Shown one piece after another: positions 23,882 to 37,613 of a stretch of DNA of 64,000 nt. The stretch covers positions 496,001 to 560,000 of the forward strand of contig NW_026252087.1 in NCBI RefSeq assembly GCF_025399195.1. Reading direction: 5' to 3'. The notes beneath the pieces are model-generated. The model made no database searches. It was not told the DNA's origin and saw nothing but the letters and a program-made list of their open reading frames with translations. Every line of letters starts with the position of its first letter. Within the stretch, counting starts at the first letter, position 1. Made by a program: the position numbers and the translations under genes. The stretch is from Umbelopsis ramanniana AG. Taxonomy: Eukaryota; Mucoromycota; Umbelopsidomycetes; Umbelopsidales; Umbelopsidaceae.

Positions 23882-26800
23882 TTACTCTTGCTCCTCTTCT
23901 ATTAGCCCCATCTCGTTCATTGTAACAAGCACACGGCCTAAACCGTTTTGCTCAGCAAACTCACGAAGACCAGTGGCAATGCCTGGTACTTTTGTAAGAA
24001 CGTCCATCAATTGTGATTTTGGGAGATTCGCAACTACCTTCATCGACTGAGGATAAGTTTTCTAAAACATTGTAAGAAGGTATGTCAGCAGTACTCTCTC
24101 TTTTCTTAGCCAAAAGGTCACCAAAATAATACCTGTATGCATTTAACAAACCCTTCCCAAAGCTTCGGGCTCGTCCAGATTCGCTTAGATATAAGTTTTT
24201 GTAACAGAATCAAAACTAGGTTTACCAAGTCAGGGTGCTCAGCGACACTTCGTATTAACTGAAGAACCAACAGCATTAGTTAGTTAGTAAAAGAACAGCA
24301 TGGACTATACCAGTTATGTAGAGTATCTTACGGTGACCATGAATAACAGCGGAATCTTGGGCTGCTCCATAAGATGCTGCAACACCTTGGAAATGATATC
24401 CGACGTGAAAATATCCGTCATCGAAAAACAGATGTTGATGGCTGGAGGGAATAGATGTCGAGTTAGTTATATTGCCTGTGATAATGCAAATCACTACTTC
24501 CTATACTGACCTTCAATCGCCTGCTTGGGGCTAACGTTTTGATCGGTATTATGCAAAACAACCAAGAGCTCAACTGCATTCATATGAGCCGACACGTTTC
24601 CACTATCTGAAATGATACGCGAAAAAACTTTTCGAACAATCTTGCGTTGAGCTTCCGTTCCATTCAGCAAGCCAACAATTTTAGGCATATGCTGCTTAAT
24701 ATCATCCTATTCTTCTGCGTTAGCCACACAGTAACTCGAATTATTTGAGAGATTAAATGAACATACCTTGTTGAAACCTGAAATAACCGGAATAAGAAAT
24801 TTGGCATCTAAGTTTCGTTCTTGATAGACTTTTTTGACGACGTCAACTAGCTCCGGGGTGGGTCGTACTAGAAAGAGACCAAAAGTCAGCATCGGAATAG
24901 CCATTATTTTTTTCTCCATATAATGTATACTGAGATGAGTACCTGTATCGCAAAGGACCACCAGAATGCGAACGATCAGAGTTTCGCCTCCCGGAGCGAA
25001 ATTACCTATGATTTCTAAGAGTTTGGGCGAGTGCATGCCAATGTTTCTAATGAGACCTGTTATATGTTGCCGAATGATTCGCTGAACTTGTATTGTGGTG
25101 TTGATATATACATCGAAAAGGCTGAAAGCAAATTTCGTTGAGTTGAGTTATTTGTGGTGGTTATATAATTATCCCATAATGAACCAGACTTACGATTCCA
25201 GAAGTTCTGGCTTCTTCAAGCAGAGCGCAAAATAAAGCTCTAAGTGGGGAATCACACTCTCCCTTTCCCAAACATTTTCTTCCTTCGCTTGTGCGTCCTC
25301 ACTCGTTCCTTTAGGTAAATCACCAGATTCGTCCATCGCTGAGGTACCATTTGGTTCAGCCTGCGCCGGTTCGGTTTCCATACCATCTTCTTTAATTTTT
25401 TCAGGAGGGTCATCTAATAATCGTCGCAGGGATCGTATAGAAAACTCTTCAATGATCGGTGATATAGCATGGTCAGGCACCCATTTCTTGACATCTAAAA
25501 TGGCAAAAGCCCGCTTGCTGTTGTCGTGATTTATACAATACTCCAAGAGAACATCCAGACAGTACGACCGTACGGGTGGTCTGAGTAGAGCGAGGTCATG
25601 CAATGTTTGTATAGTGGCCTTGTAACGCTCAGGGCGTCTCTCCATGTCGCCTTTCAGCAAACCAACAACCTCAGCATTGAGATCCGGTGCGTCTAGTAAG
25701 AGTTTTGACATCGAGCGATCATCGTTGCGAAGAAATGGAAGTGCAGATTTGACTAATTTGATGAACCAATGGAAATATTTTGGCTGGTAATCTTGAGAGT
25801 TGGCGTAATGTTGATCCATGCGCATTTCTTCATACATCCATTGCACAGCAAGCTCTTGGCTAGATTAACCAAGGAGAAAAAAATATGTCAGTCATTGATA
25901 TTCACTTGGATGCAGTCAATAGTCACACATACCGATAAGGTAAATTCTCGACAATGAATTCTAGTAGCATATCACGCAGTTCATCCACTTCGCTTGAAGT
26001 GGCATCATTATCCAAGTTGTCTGTATCCATTTTCGTGTCCGTGTTTGTACCGTCACTAGCGTCTTCAGAAGATTTACTTATCTGTACTCCCTTGGCTACA
26101 AGCTTAGCGATGAGCAGAATCCATGTAGTCTTCAAAGGAGAATTGAAGGTAACGGCTGCTTGTCTACGACTGGCGTCTTCGTCTTGGGTGGTATCAATTA
26201 TCGGTAAATTTTGCTGTGACAATTTTTCTGCTTCCAATATACGTTGCACTGCAAGTTTCAACATTTCTATCTTTTGGCGCCTATCAAACTCTGGCGGAGA
26301 TGCGAGCGCATATGGCTGCATCTTTAGCGACTGGATAACGCGCTCCTGAGCACTGGGCAGGGGATTGCGGCCGACAGCAGTAATCGTCTTGAAATCTGAA
26401 TTTGCCTCGGAAGAGATCGCACCTTCATTCTTGACAATATCTGGTTCCGGTGTATTTCCCTGGCCAGTCGGCGTCGATACGCTTCTATTTCCATACGACG
26501 ATGAAGGTTCAATCTTAACTCCGTGCATATCTGGGGATCGTGCACCAACGATTTGAGGAGGTGTAGCAACTTTAGTTTCTAATAGAGGCGCTGCTGATGT
26601 TTGTGCCGTTGTCACTGTATTAAGGGCTGGATATACCATTGGTAGTCGTTCCGTCAAAATCTCAGCTGTGGTGTTTTGAAGGATAGCTAAGCAAAACTCG
26701 GCAACCATGGGTAGCGGCAACGATTCAAGGTCGAAACCGGCCAAGAGATTCGTTTGTGATACGTTGCTTTCAGTTCCCATTCGCTGACGTTTTTCTGCTG

Positions 26801-28015
26801 ACACACTAGTTGGATCAGGTAATGATCGCTTGGAAACATTTCTTTCCGCAGACCTCCTTTCTTCGCTGCTCTCCCTTCGTTCGCGTTCTCTAAGCTCTCT
26901 TTCTTTCAACTTTTGTGAGCGGCTCTGGAACATTCCTGCAGCATCTCCACCGACAGCGCCAAAAGCGTTGATAAGCTCGGTTCTCTGGCTGGACAACTGT
27001 TCTGATCTGTAAGCACGTCGACAACAACATATAAGCAATCATTTCATGATCATGAAGGTAAAATGAAACACGGATTTCATACCGAATGAGGGTGATGAAG
27101 ACCAGCTTCACGGCCTTGTCGACATTTCGCATTTGGACAGATGAGAGCTGAGACAAAGGCGGACGATTCCAGCTAATCAGCGCAGTAGTAAGCTCGGGAA
27201 CGAATTGTGGCCGCCTCTTCATTAAAGGTACGAGGGAATTTAGCGTAGCTGTGATTGTTGGAGACGTCCTACGTGACGAATGCAAAGTCAGATGTTGATC
27301 CTTCACCACTAATAAGCTTTCATATGCTTACATATCTGGGGCTTTCAATAATGATTCCATTATCTTCACCATTGAAAGTGCCTCCTCCAGCAACTGATCA
27401 ACCTTCAGTATTCTATGATCTGCTCGGACCAACGAAATGTTTATATCATTCTGGAAAGGTGATTTTTAGTGGCTCTCCAAAGACAATAAAAATGTATATA
27501 TCATCGTACTCACGCTGGAATTTGACCTATCGCCTTCACTTCGTGACTGTAGGAGAATGAACACTTGTACGCATTTGATGGCTGCAAATCGAACACCTTG
27601 GTTTTGGTGATGAATCAACGATTGTAATAGTATTTCTTTGACAGCGCTGACATTTTGCCAGAGACGGGTTTCAGCTTCATTTTGGCATCTATATTGGTAG
27701 ACCCGTTAGAAAATTACATTCGCTCTTTCATTTGACTAGGGGTGATGCTACTTACACAGAGCTAAAGACATATGGAACGACAGTCGCAAAAGCGCGAATG
27801 GCCGCTTTCAGTATCTCGATCTCGCTTTCATAGCTCTCATCGTGATCGGCAACGCCCTTCGTTTGATCGTTGGCTTCCTTGATTAAGTTATAGAGAACAT
27901 CCAGAAAGTCATTAGTAGCGAAGACTTGCGCGTTTGCTGGATGCGAGCCTACGTCTGACTCAAAATCTTCTAGCGATCGCAAATAGCGTTCATTATGGTG
28001 TAGTGAGAACGCCAT
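23882..28015 (-). CDS. PTA1: Symplekin / Pta1, scaffold of the cleavage-polyadenylation machinery
   Basis: HEAT-repeat scaffold of CPSF/CPF, linking cleavage factors and the CTD phosphatase Ssu72 in mRNA 3'-end formation. It starts at 28015 (MAFSLHHNERYLRSLEDFES). The N-terminal HEAT part occupies about 28000-27000. A Ser/Arg/Glu-rich linker (about 26950-26780) has KRSLPDPT and a possible nuclear signal. The conserved middle has NLPYRYV then LAVQWMYEEMRMD across an intron near 25930, with PVRSYCLDVLLEYCINH and KKWVPDHAISPIIEEF (about 25600-25430), matching the symplekin KRWVPDH region. The C-terminal symplekin domain has LVDVVKKVYQERNLDAKFLI, PKIVGLLNGTEAQRKIVRKV and ELLVVLHNTD (about 24850-24540), ending EEEQE-TAA at 23884-23882. 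Many short introns. Tandem with SPT16 on the same strand. Confidence 0.93.
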
Positions 28016-28504
28016 ATAGCTTAAGATATACTTGGAATCTGTATACTACAGCTATGCTCGTCCTACTGGAAGTTCGAGGCGAAATGCTTGAATACCAGTT
28101 TTGCACCGCTCTCTGAGGCACGCTTCTCAGCTCAATGCCCAGACCTGTGCAAAAAAAAAGTTTATCACGTGATTTGTAATATTGGGGTGGCAGCTTTAAC
28201 GGCTGCTTCAACCCTCACCAAGTAGTTCCTTCTTGAAACATAAATGTACGTATATCAGCCCTTATCAATATCATGGATGCAAGAATGGGACGAATACAAT
28301 GCTTGATGTAGGATGGATGGATGGATGGATGGATGGGTTATTCAGGCGCGCGACAACTTCTTCTCGACGTGCTGAAGAAACCGAATTGTTCGCATTACGA
28401 ACCGATCGCCATTTTACCACACGTCAATTTACACGAAACTTGCATTTCCCCCAATGCCAACCAATTTCTACACATATATTGACTTTATATCGCGTTCTTC
28501 GTAG
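28016..28504. other. Divergent promoter region, symplekin (-) / NAC alpha (+)
   Basis: About 490 bp shared upstream region. It holds a (GGAT)n tract at 28311-28337. No gene was seen; frames through here contain the repeat and are not conserved in appearance. Confidence 0.6.
28311..28337 (+). repeat. (GGAT)6 microsatellite
   Basis: Six consecutive GGAT units followed by GGG, in the intergenic region about 170 bp before the NAC alpha start. Confidence 0.95.
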
Positions 28505-29192
<688 letters not shown>

Positions 29193-31397
29193 AATTTGTT
29201 TCATTGTTTGATTTGGCCAGTAGAGTACAGCGAATCTCTACCGAGTTGCGTTCGCTCATTTGAAAAAGACTATAACCATTAAAAAGTCGTTTTTTTTTTC
29301 TTCAAATTTGAATCAGTTGATAATGTCTGTATTGCTTACGGTAACCTTGTCGTGTATGGTACGGGTTAAGCATCAAGTTATAAAATTGAAGCGGGCAGCT
29401 ACTGAGGACAATGAAAGTCATCCAAAGGCAGTATTGCCAGCGCAAGCTGTCATGCGAGTCACTACCTAGCGATCTCGTGAAAACTTTTATGGATAGCTAA
29501 AACGAACCGAGTTATGGTATGGAAGCAAGACAGTGCAACCTGTCACTTTACGATGCTAGGAGTAGAAGAACATCGGTATCAGATCCATTTCCAGCACCAT
29601 TTGAAAAGAGAGCTAATACGAACCGTGCAAATATTATGAAAGCGGGACACGCGCAAGCCATTAAATATGAACGCTGATATTAAACCCCTTGCCCATAAAC
29701 ATGGGAACAGCGCTTGTCGGTGGGTTAGCCGGTTTTCCCGATTTTTTCATTTTTCGTATAAACGCGGCCATACAGACCGGTTTGTTCTTTTTCTCGAAGC
29801 CGAAGAAATCTCATGAAATACGAGTACTATATTTGACATAAGCAAAGTCCTTAATGATGCGCTTGGTCATACTCAAGATCATGTACTACCATTCAAGTTA
29901 TGGAAATAATAGGTTATCATTACAATCGGCTTTCTCTGATCAGAATTATTTGTGAATCAGATGTAATATTCCAGGTCATGTTATTGCTTGAACAGTACCA
30001 TCCTGGCATATTGCATGAATACACAATGTTTAGAAATTAGACATGGAGCTCAAAATAAGGTATATGCCCATGACACAACAACCAATCTCGCTCGTCCAAA
30101 TAATTGCAGAGTTGTTTCAAAGCCAGGTGAACCGGGCTCATATAGAACAAAACATTGTCTTGGGCTCACTTTCAATATGAATGGAAGCCCGACCAGAATG
30201 GCTCTCATAACCAGGCGGTTACTTTGCTTAGTCGGACCATTTGCTTAGAGTACTGTAAAGCGGAGCTATAGCATACCAGTACTTCTTTGTGTGGCATCAT
30301 GTTCACTTGACCATATTCTGTAAAAACAAAAGTTATGCAGTATATCAAATGACAATATGATATAAAAAGTTAAACAGGGAAGCTAAACACTAAATTGACT
30401 GATATGGAGAGTGCAAAAAACAGTGGCAGGTATGAACCACTTGATGATTGGCCATTAAAAGACGCTAACACACCTACTCCTTCACTTCCGAAATTTGTGG
30501 TGCAACACGTCCTGTCACCAAAGCCGATATTGCAGACAAAACCCCCGCCTAGCTAATGTCCATACCTATACCACACTTTACCATGTGTAGCCTGAGAATT
30601 TCACGAAGCAGCATCTTATCCCGGCTGAGTACTCCCGTTGGTTCGGAGATGTACTTGCAATACTTTCGCGAGTATTACCTTTAATTATTTTCAAATACTG
30701 GTGATTGATTAGAATCGCAGCTATCTAGCATACTTTCCTCCCACAACTCTCCCTAGATAGAACAAACATAGGATATGAATGATTGAGTTTTCAATGGTGG
30801 AAAATGCATGGCAAGATATCGTGTTGTGATCGAAAGTACTTGGACAGTCTGAGATCTAATATAAAACATGGGTAATAAGAAGTTTCCATTTTCCATTGGT
30901 TGGCTGCACGTTACCCTGGGGTCTGACGTATCTTGATCATGTCCATTATTGGCTTGAAGCGGGAACCTTAAGCATAGAAGCTCAGACGCTGAAAGAACAA
31001 CAAAATGGTTTAGTGCAAGCGTTCCGTCAAATCGGAAGTCCAGGAACTGCTTTGCACAACTTCATTCTGTGGGGAAGTACGAAGAGATGGTAAGGTCGAC
31101 AACATGGTAACGTAAATGATTCAGCCGGTTGACAGCTGTTGGCTGATTTTTATGACATGAATCTGAACAATACACTAAAGGGCATTTTTTACTTGGTAAC
31201 CAAGCATTGACCTTACGTAGGCGTAGGTGGTTACAGAATGGGTTGAGACACCGAACGGGGAATAGTAGGAGTTTGAACAAGGATGGTTTCTGCTGAATCT
31301 CCAGGCCCTAACCCAGCGAGTTGACCGTGAATCTAACAACCGATCATATAAAATACATAGATCAAATTTTTTAAAACCTCATATCTTCCTTTCCATC
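29193..31397. other. 2.2 kb region without a supported gene
   Basis: The longest gene-free stretch of the window. Plus frames at 29988-30248 and 30896-31093 lack recognisable content, and the second has no in-frame ATG. A short imperfect direct repeat, AGCTAAAACGAACCG near 29496 and AGCTAATACGAACCG near 29611, is present. I see no tRNA, snRNA, rRNA or transposon signature. It could hold a promoter or long untranslated region for the P5 ATPase, or a non-coding RNA not recognisable by eye. Confidence 0.5.
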
Positions 31398-34300
31398 ATG
31401 AGTTGGTTTCATAGACCAACCCGACAATCTTTCCTGATGCTCTTGGTAGTGGTACTTGGCCTCCTCACTGCCAATGTCCATGCTACTCCCAAATGGAACA
31501 CAGGTAAAAGCCGCCACCTCATGGCTCTACAATGCGTGTATGACATATGAAACTGACCATCCTGTTTCAAATAGTCAATGGAAACGATCTTGACGGTAAT
31601 GCTTGCCCATTGCCTACCTACAATGCTTATCCCTGCCCAGTTATTTGTGTACGAAATATCCAGCAATGCCCTCAAAAATGGCAGCCTTCTCCTTGTGCTT
31701 CTGGTGAAACTTATTGTGTAGACGGTCAATGCCATTCTGGTGGCTGCCCAAGCGATTTACGTTCATATTGCGCTTGCTTTGGTGCGCCAGATATTCAGGG
31801 TGACATGTATCCTTGTGCCATGGACCAAACTGTCACCATCCCTCAATTTGACGCAAATAACAAGACTGCGCAGAGTCTAGCAGCCTGTCAATCCGATGCT
31901 GGTATCTCGGTTGGAGATTGGGCACCAGACGCCCAGGGTGCAATGTGGAACACATGTCCTGCAGAATACGTAGCAGATGGTCCACCTGATTTTACTTCTC
32001 CTTTCTTTTTGGCCTTGTGGGTTTTCTATGCCTCCTTGTTGGCTTTGAATGGTTTATGGTATATGTACAAGCTTGCTCGCGAAAAGGTATGTTCAAGTCA
32101 TTTTGGTGACAAGTGTTCATGACGCTATCTTGTCGATATATGCCTTCAATCCTGGATTATTCCATTCCTTTTTTTTGTTCTTTTTGGTCTGGCAGCAAAT
32201 TATGTGCATGCCAAATTAAGTCAAACGGGATTTCAACCCTGCTACTGGTTTCACAAAACTAATAATTTAATTTTTATTTGGACAAATGTTAGGCTATCAA
32301 GGCTAGTTTCGGCCGAGTCGAAGACTTTAGAGTTGAGAAGTACTCTGATCATCGTGATGAAAAGCTACCCGGTTCCAACCCCAGTGAGAAGGAAGAGCAA
32401 GAAGATGATACTGCCAGTTATATCTCATCCACTGAGCCTCAAGACAAGATGGTCATCAAAGCTTACAAGCGCGATCCTATCGGTGTTGTCATGTTTGTTG
32501 TCTATGGATTACAAACCTTGGGACTTGTCGGCATGATGATTACTATGGTCTACGATTACTATCCCCGTGGTTGGATTCCCGCTTATCAACTTTTTAATGG
32601 CGACGCGCTCGTGCAATCGTCCACTTTCATGGGCATGTGGTATGTCCTCTTCTTCTGGTTCGCTACCCTGGTCATTTTCCGATCCCGCATTCCAAACTTC
32701 TACCGAATTCAATGCACCTACAATCAAGGACAATATGTACAAGTTGAAAAGAATGAACCATGTAAGTTGTAGATCGAAACGGATCCACCCGCAAAACCAG
32801 CGCTGAATTTAACCTTCCCATTCTATCAGCTGTCGTCTTGCTTGAAGACTCGAGCGTTCTTATGGATACCGTCAGAGCCATGGAAGCGAAAGCAAAGAAA
32901 ATGTTTGGTCTCGATGTTGTTGTTAACACCGCTCCATTGCAATACACAAACGCTGGTACAAAATACTTTGAGTATCAATGTACTCGCTTTGTCTTCAACC
33001 CCGAAACCCAGCTCTTTACTCCCCATGACTTTGAGCTTGGAGAGACCAACAGGGAATTGAGAGCTCTGGCCGGTGGTCTTACCACTGAGGAAGCCAGTAA
33101 CCGTAAGGAACTCATTGGTCCCAATTTCATCGCTGTCTACGTTCCCAACTTCTTCATGGCTGTCGTTCGCGAATTCACCTCCTTCTTCTACATTTACCAA
33201 TTCACTGTCCTTTGGCTGTTCTACTACTTTGCCTACTGGCAGATTGGTTTGGTAGACACCGGTGTCATTCTTCTATCCGCCTTTCTGAAGGTTGTCATCC
33301 GTCTCCGCTCTGAACATCGTTTGAAGAAGATGGCTGAATTTACCGATAACGTCAATATTCTTCGTGACGGTAAATGGGGTTCCTACTCTACTGCTGATCT
33401 GGTACCAGGTGACGTCTTTGAAGTAGCCGAAGGAAAAACTTCCCCTTGTGATGCTATCATCCTCAGCGGTAACATTGTCGCTGATGAAAGTTCTCTTACT
33501 GGTGAACCCTTGCCAATCCGTAAATTCCCCATTCGTGATGAAGACGTTGCCTACGATCGTTTGGGAGCTGGAAAGATTTCCACGTTGTTTTCTGGAACCA
33601 TTATGTCTCAAGCTCTCCGTGTTCAAGATGAACCTGTTTCTGCCGTAGTCACTCAGACTGGAACTGCCACAGACAAGGGTGAACTCGTCAAGAAGATCCT
33701 TTTCCCCAACAAGGTCAGCTTCATCTTTGATGAGCAGATCAAGATTGTTATTTTGATCCTTCTCTGCTGTGGTGCCATTTGCTGTGGTCTTGCTATCTGG
33801 CTTTACGTTGCTGGTACCTCTGCATGGTTCTATGCTATGTTCTGTATCTGTCAATTGGTCTCTCCTCTTCTCCCTGCTGCCTTGGTCGTAGGTCAATCCG
33901 TTGCTGCCGGCCGCCTTCGCAAACAAAAGATCTTCTGTGTCGATTTGCCTAGAATCTTAATGGCTGGCAAAGTTCAACTTTTCTGTTTCGATAAAACTGG
34001 TACTCTTACAAGAGAAGGTCTCGAATTCTTTGGTGTCCAACCTATCGAAGATGTCAATAATATTGCTTCCCACCGTGCCGCAGAAGTCAATCCTACATTC
34101 GGTGAGCATATTACTGCTATCAAGGATATCCCTCGTGTGATGCAAATCGGAACTGCTTCTTGCCATGCCGTTACTACGCTGAATGGCACATTCATTGGTA
34201 ACCCTGTCGATATCGAAATGTTCAGAGCTAGCAAGTGGACTCTTGAGGAATCCTCTGATCCTAAATACGTTGATACCTTGACTCCACCGGCCGATACCCC

Positions 34301-36090
34301 TGGAGAACAAGCTCACCCTGTTCATGTGATCAAGCGTTTCGAATTCGTTCACGCTCGCATGTCGATGTCGGTCGCTGTATTGGATACCTTAACCAACAAA
34401 GTTCATATCTTCGTCAAGGGTGCCTATGAAAAGATTAAGGATTTAGCCATCCCCGCATCCATTCCTTCGGATTATGATAAGGTCACTGCTGGATTGGCTC
34501 GTCAAGGTTGTTATGTTCTTGCTCTCGCTCATCGCGAAATTGATTTGGATCAAATTGGTGGTTTGGAAAGTTTCAATCAGTGGACTCGAGATCAAATGGA
34601 AGAGAACATCGACTTTTGTGGTCTCATCGTGTTCAAGAATCAATTGAAAGAAGATACTGCTGAAGCTATTGCTGAACTCAAGCGTGGTGCCACTCGTACC
34701 GTCATGATTACTGGTGATACCGCCCTTACTGGTGTCTATGTTGCTCGTCAATGTGGTATGGCTGATCCTAATGCAAAGGTCTTGCTGGCTGATTTGGACA
34801 AGGAAACCAATCGTCTTGTCTGGACCGACGTTGACGAACCTGAAGTTTTCAACGATGTCAACCCTGATGATTATCTCCTCAACCGTGACCATACGCCCGT
34901 TGAATTAGCTGTTACTGGTAAGGCTTTCCACTGGATGGTTGATCACGATCTGATTCGCAAGTATCTTTTGGATATCCGTGTATTCGCCCGTATGACCCCC
35001 AATGGCAAGGTTCAATGCATTCAACTTCATCAAGAGCGTGGTATCACTGCTATGACTGGTGATGGTGGCAATGATTGTGGTGCTCTTCGCGCTGCCCATG
35101 TCGGTTTGGCTATGTCTGAGGCCGAAGCCTCCATCGTATCTCCCTTCTCCACCAGTGTTCGTTCTGTCCGCTCCTGTGTTGAACTTATTCGCCAAGGACG
35201 TGCAGCATTGGCTACATCGGTTACCGGATATAAATACCTTATTCGTGAGTATTGACTTTCAATTAATTTGTATCTACTTTACCATCGCGATTTGGTTTGC
35301 TAATTTGATGCCCACAGTATACGGTCAAGTCATGATGATGTTGAAGATCTTTACTTTCTATTTCTCTCTCTCCATGTCCCAGGCTGTTTGGATTGCTGTC
35401 GATGCTTGTATCACCGTCTTGTTGACCTGGGCTGTTTCCCAGTCCCAGGCTAACCCTCGTCTTGAGCCTCAACGCCCTACTGCTCGTATTCTTGGCCCCC
35501 AGATTTTGATTTCCACCATTGGACTTGTCCTGATCAACTGGATTTTCCTTATTGGAGCTTTTGGTATGCTTTTCCAGCAACCGTGGTTTGTTTGTAATAT
35601 GTTTGACTCTTCTGCCGTTGATGTCTCAAAGTGGTGGCTGTTGGCTGATAATTTCGAAGCTGAAGTTCTGGCTCTCGTCTGTCTCTTCCAATTTATCAAC
35701 AACGCTGCTGTTCAAAACTTCGGTTACAAGTTCCGTCAAAGCTGGTGGCGCAACTACATTCTGGTCTTCCTTTGGGCTGCCTACCTTGCCATCGTCTCAT
35801 ACTGGCTATTGGCTGACCCTAACAACTTTGGATGCATGATGCGCTTCAACTGTGGTTCCCCTACTGTGCTTCATGAAATGGGTTACTATGGCGTTACCTC
35901 CAACGTTGAACTTTACAACACCCCTCTTGGCCATAACGTTTTACCTGTTGATTTCCGATGGAAGCTCTGGGGTCTGTGTGCGGGTAACGTCGTCGCTGGT
36001 CTTGCCTTTGAGCGCCTGGTCATTTTGGGACCTGTCCATGCATGGCTTGCACGAACCTTCCCTGTCGAACGCTTACAAGTCAAGCTTTAA
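31398..36090 (+). CDS. P5-type (P5B-like) ATPase with signal peptide and Cys-rich ectodomain
   Basis: P-type ATPase of 1424 residues in five exons: 31398-31503, 31575-32086, 32293-32761, 32830-35244 and 35318-36090. A signal peptide (LMLLVVVLGLLTANVHA, about residues 14-30) precedes about 140 residues with 13 Cys, then a TM helix (FFLALWVFYASLLALNGLWY). The ATPase core has SLTGEPLP (actuator), DKTGTLTREGLEFFGV (phosphorylation site), FVKGAYE (nucleotide domain), MITGDTALTG and TGDGGNDCGALRAAHVGLAM with SEAEASIVSPF, a P5 hallmark. The membrane M4 motif reads SPLLPAAL rather than the PPALP usual in P5B or PPELP in P5A. P5B enzymes such as ATP13A2 and yeast Ypk9 export polyamines from lysosome or vacuole; whether this divergent member does so is uncertain. 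All catalytic residues are intact. Confidence 0.9.
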
Positions 36091-36782
36091 GCGTGGTGCG
36101 TACGTAATCTGTCGTTCGCTGGTAGTTCGATCGCCCCATCATTGTTTCCGTTTCTTCCTTTCTATGCTCAGTTTGTTTATATAGATGTGCCTATTGAATG
36201 TAATATAGTCCTAATCGTTTTAGTTAAAAAGTACTCAGTATATTCTGGAAAGAATAAAAACTCCATTTGAGTATATATGTCAAAGAAGGGTAAAGACAAT
36301 AGCAAAACAAAACAAAACAAAAACAAAAAAACTAGTTTGATGGAGCTGATGATGATGACGGCAAAATACCAATTACGACACCAGCACCACGTTATTGTCC
36401 ATCTCAAAACTCCAAATCTTACTATTTATCATTTTAAGCAGTGCCATAAACTCATAATATGGAGTATGTTCTTTTCATGGCTTATAACACGAAAATAGTA
36501 TGAACCTCCTCAAATTTTTACGATGGTCTTTTTTTATCCGTGGCACCTGTTGATGGCATGCCCAAAGTCTGTTAAGCTTATACCTCCTGTTCCAGGCAAC
36601 CAATAAGAACGTAGTTTGATGAGCACTCCTGAGGCTGAAGAAGACGATGATCAGCAAAGTGACACTCTATTTTTTATTTTTTATTTTTTTGGAACAGGTA
36701 TAAAAGTAATATCGAATAATGTTTGGTACAGGACATAAAGACTATTTAAAAACACTTGGACTTTGGAACTAAGATATCGAAA
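36091..36782. other. Intergenic between the P5 ATPase and 4-TM protein genes
   Basis: About 690 bp, AT-rich, with AAAACAAAACAAAACAAAAAC-type low-complexity sequence near 36303-36330 and a TTTTTATTTTT tract near 36668-36690. No gene was seen. Confidence 0.5.
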
Positions 36783-37613
36783 ATGCCACCGGCAGTTCTA
36801 CTATTACACCTTCTACTATTCTTACAGTTCTTAGGCGCGGTGGCTGTACTTGCGCTCCAAAGCTTAGAATTCGTCTCCTCTCATAGGCTGTATTACACCG
36901 GCGAACTCTCAACAGACCAACCATCCATAGCTACACTTCTATCTTTTCTTATCAGCGGTTTTTCTATACTAGCCAGCATGGTTTTAGTTTGTCTAACTCG
37001 TAGCTCTAACCTGAAGGTGTCCTCTATGGATCGAAATATCGGATTAGCGATGACTTTAATATGGATAGCGCTGGTGGTCATACTGTTTGTCTTGGAGAGG
37101 CCATTATCCAGCGCGGTCAGCGCTGCTGGTAAAAGCTATCAAATTTTTTGGCTTGCTGTTCGAGTGATGGCCATATTTACGGCGACATGTTGGACCATGC
37201 GTACTGTTATACAGTACATCACGCTTGTCCAAACAAAAATCATATCGTCCAGCAATGAAACACCATCATCCATTCAACCAGAGCGACCTAAGTGGGCAAG
37301 CCAGCCAAGCATGTCGGAATCCTTGCAAAGTTTCTCTATCAACGACAAGCACATGAACCCATATCATAGCGCCACCAGTGTCAACTCCATTCGCCGTGGT
37401 GATTCTCCGTTAAGGCATCCTCTCACGAATAGTTCTGTGGAAGACATCCCTCCTTTGCCGAAACCGGCCGAAGGCAATTACGACAAACCTCCATCAACAA
37501 ACTCTACCCCGGAACAACCGGAAACTCCAACAAACACGGGGAACAACGAAATCGATAAGCATAGAAGCCATATTTTCCAGGAAATGTACACAGACAGAAA
37601 TGGTTATTTATAG
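36783..37613 (+). CDS. Four-TM MARVEL-like membrane protein with disordered cytosolic tail
   Basis: Single-exon gene of 276 residues starting at the ATG at 36783 (MPPAVLLLHLLLFLQFLGAV). Four hydrophobic helices lie at about residues 4-28, 48-72, 86-106 and 121-147 (IFWLAVRVMAIFTATCW), with short loops, a pattern like fungal MARVEL/Sur7-type plasma-membrane proteins. The remaining about 125 residues are hydrophilic and Ser/Pro/Asn-rich (SIQPERPKWASQPSMSES, PPSTNSTPEQPETPTNT), probably cytosolic and phosphorylated. I do not recognise a specific family; the MARVEL label rests on topology only. It converges on the CWC21 gene 280 bp downstream. The frame is also open upstream of this ATG, but no other ATG is available. 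Confidence 0.75.
   Translation: MPPAVLLLHLLLFLQFLGAVAVLALQSLEFVSSHRLYYTGELSTDQPSIATLLSFLISGFSILASMVLVCLTRSSNLKVSSMDRNIGLAMTLIWIALVVILFVLERPLSSAVSAAGKSYQIFWLAVRVMAIFTATCWTMRTVIQYITLVQTKIISSSNETPSSIQPERPKWASQPSMSESLQSFSINDKHMNPYHSATSVNSIRRGDSPLRHPLTNSSVEDIPPLPKPAEGNYDKPPSTNSTPEQPETPTNTGNNEIDKHRSHIFQEMYTDRNGYL

Noticed and set aside
29988-30248. Plus-strand 86-codon frame in the 2.2 kb gap
   Set aside because: No recognisable domain and no supporting exon structure.
32826-35580. Several long minus-strand frames opposite the P5 ATPase
   Set aside because: Shadows of a strongly biased coding region; no family content.
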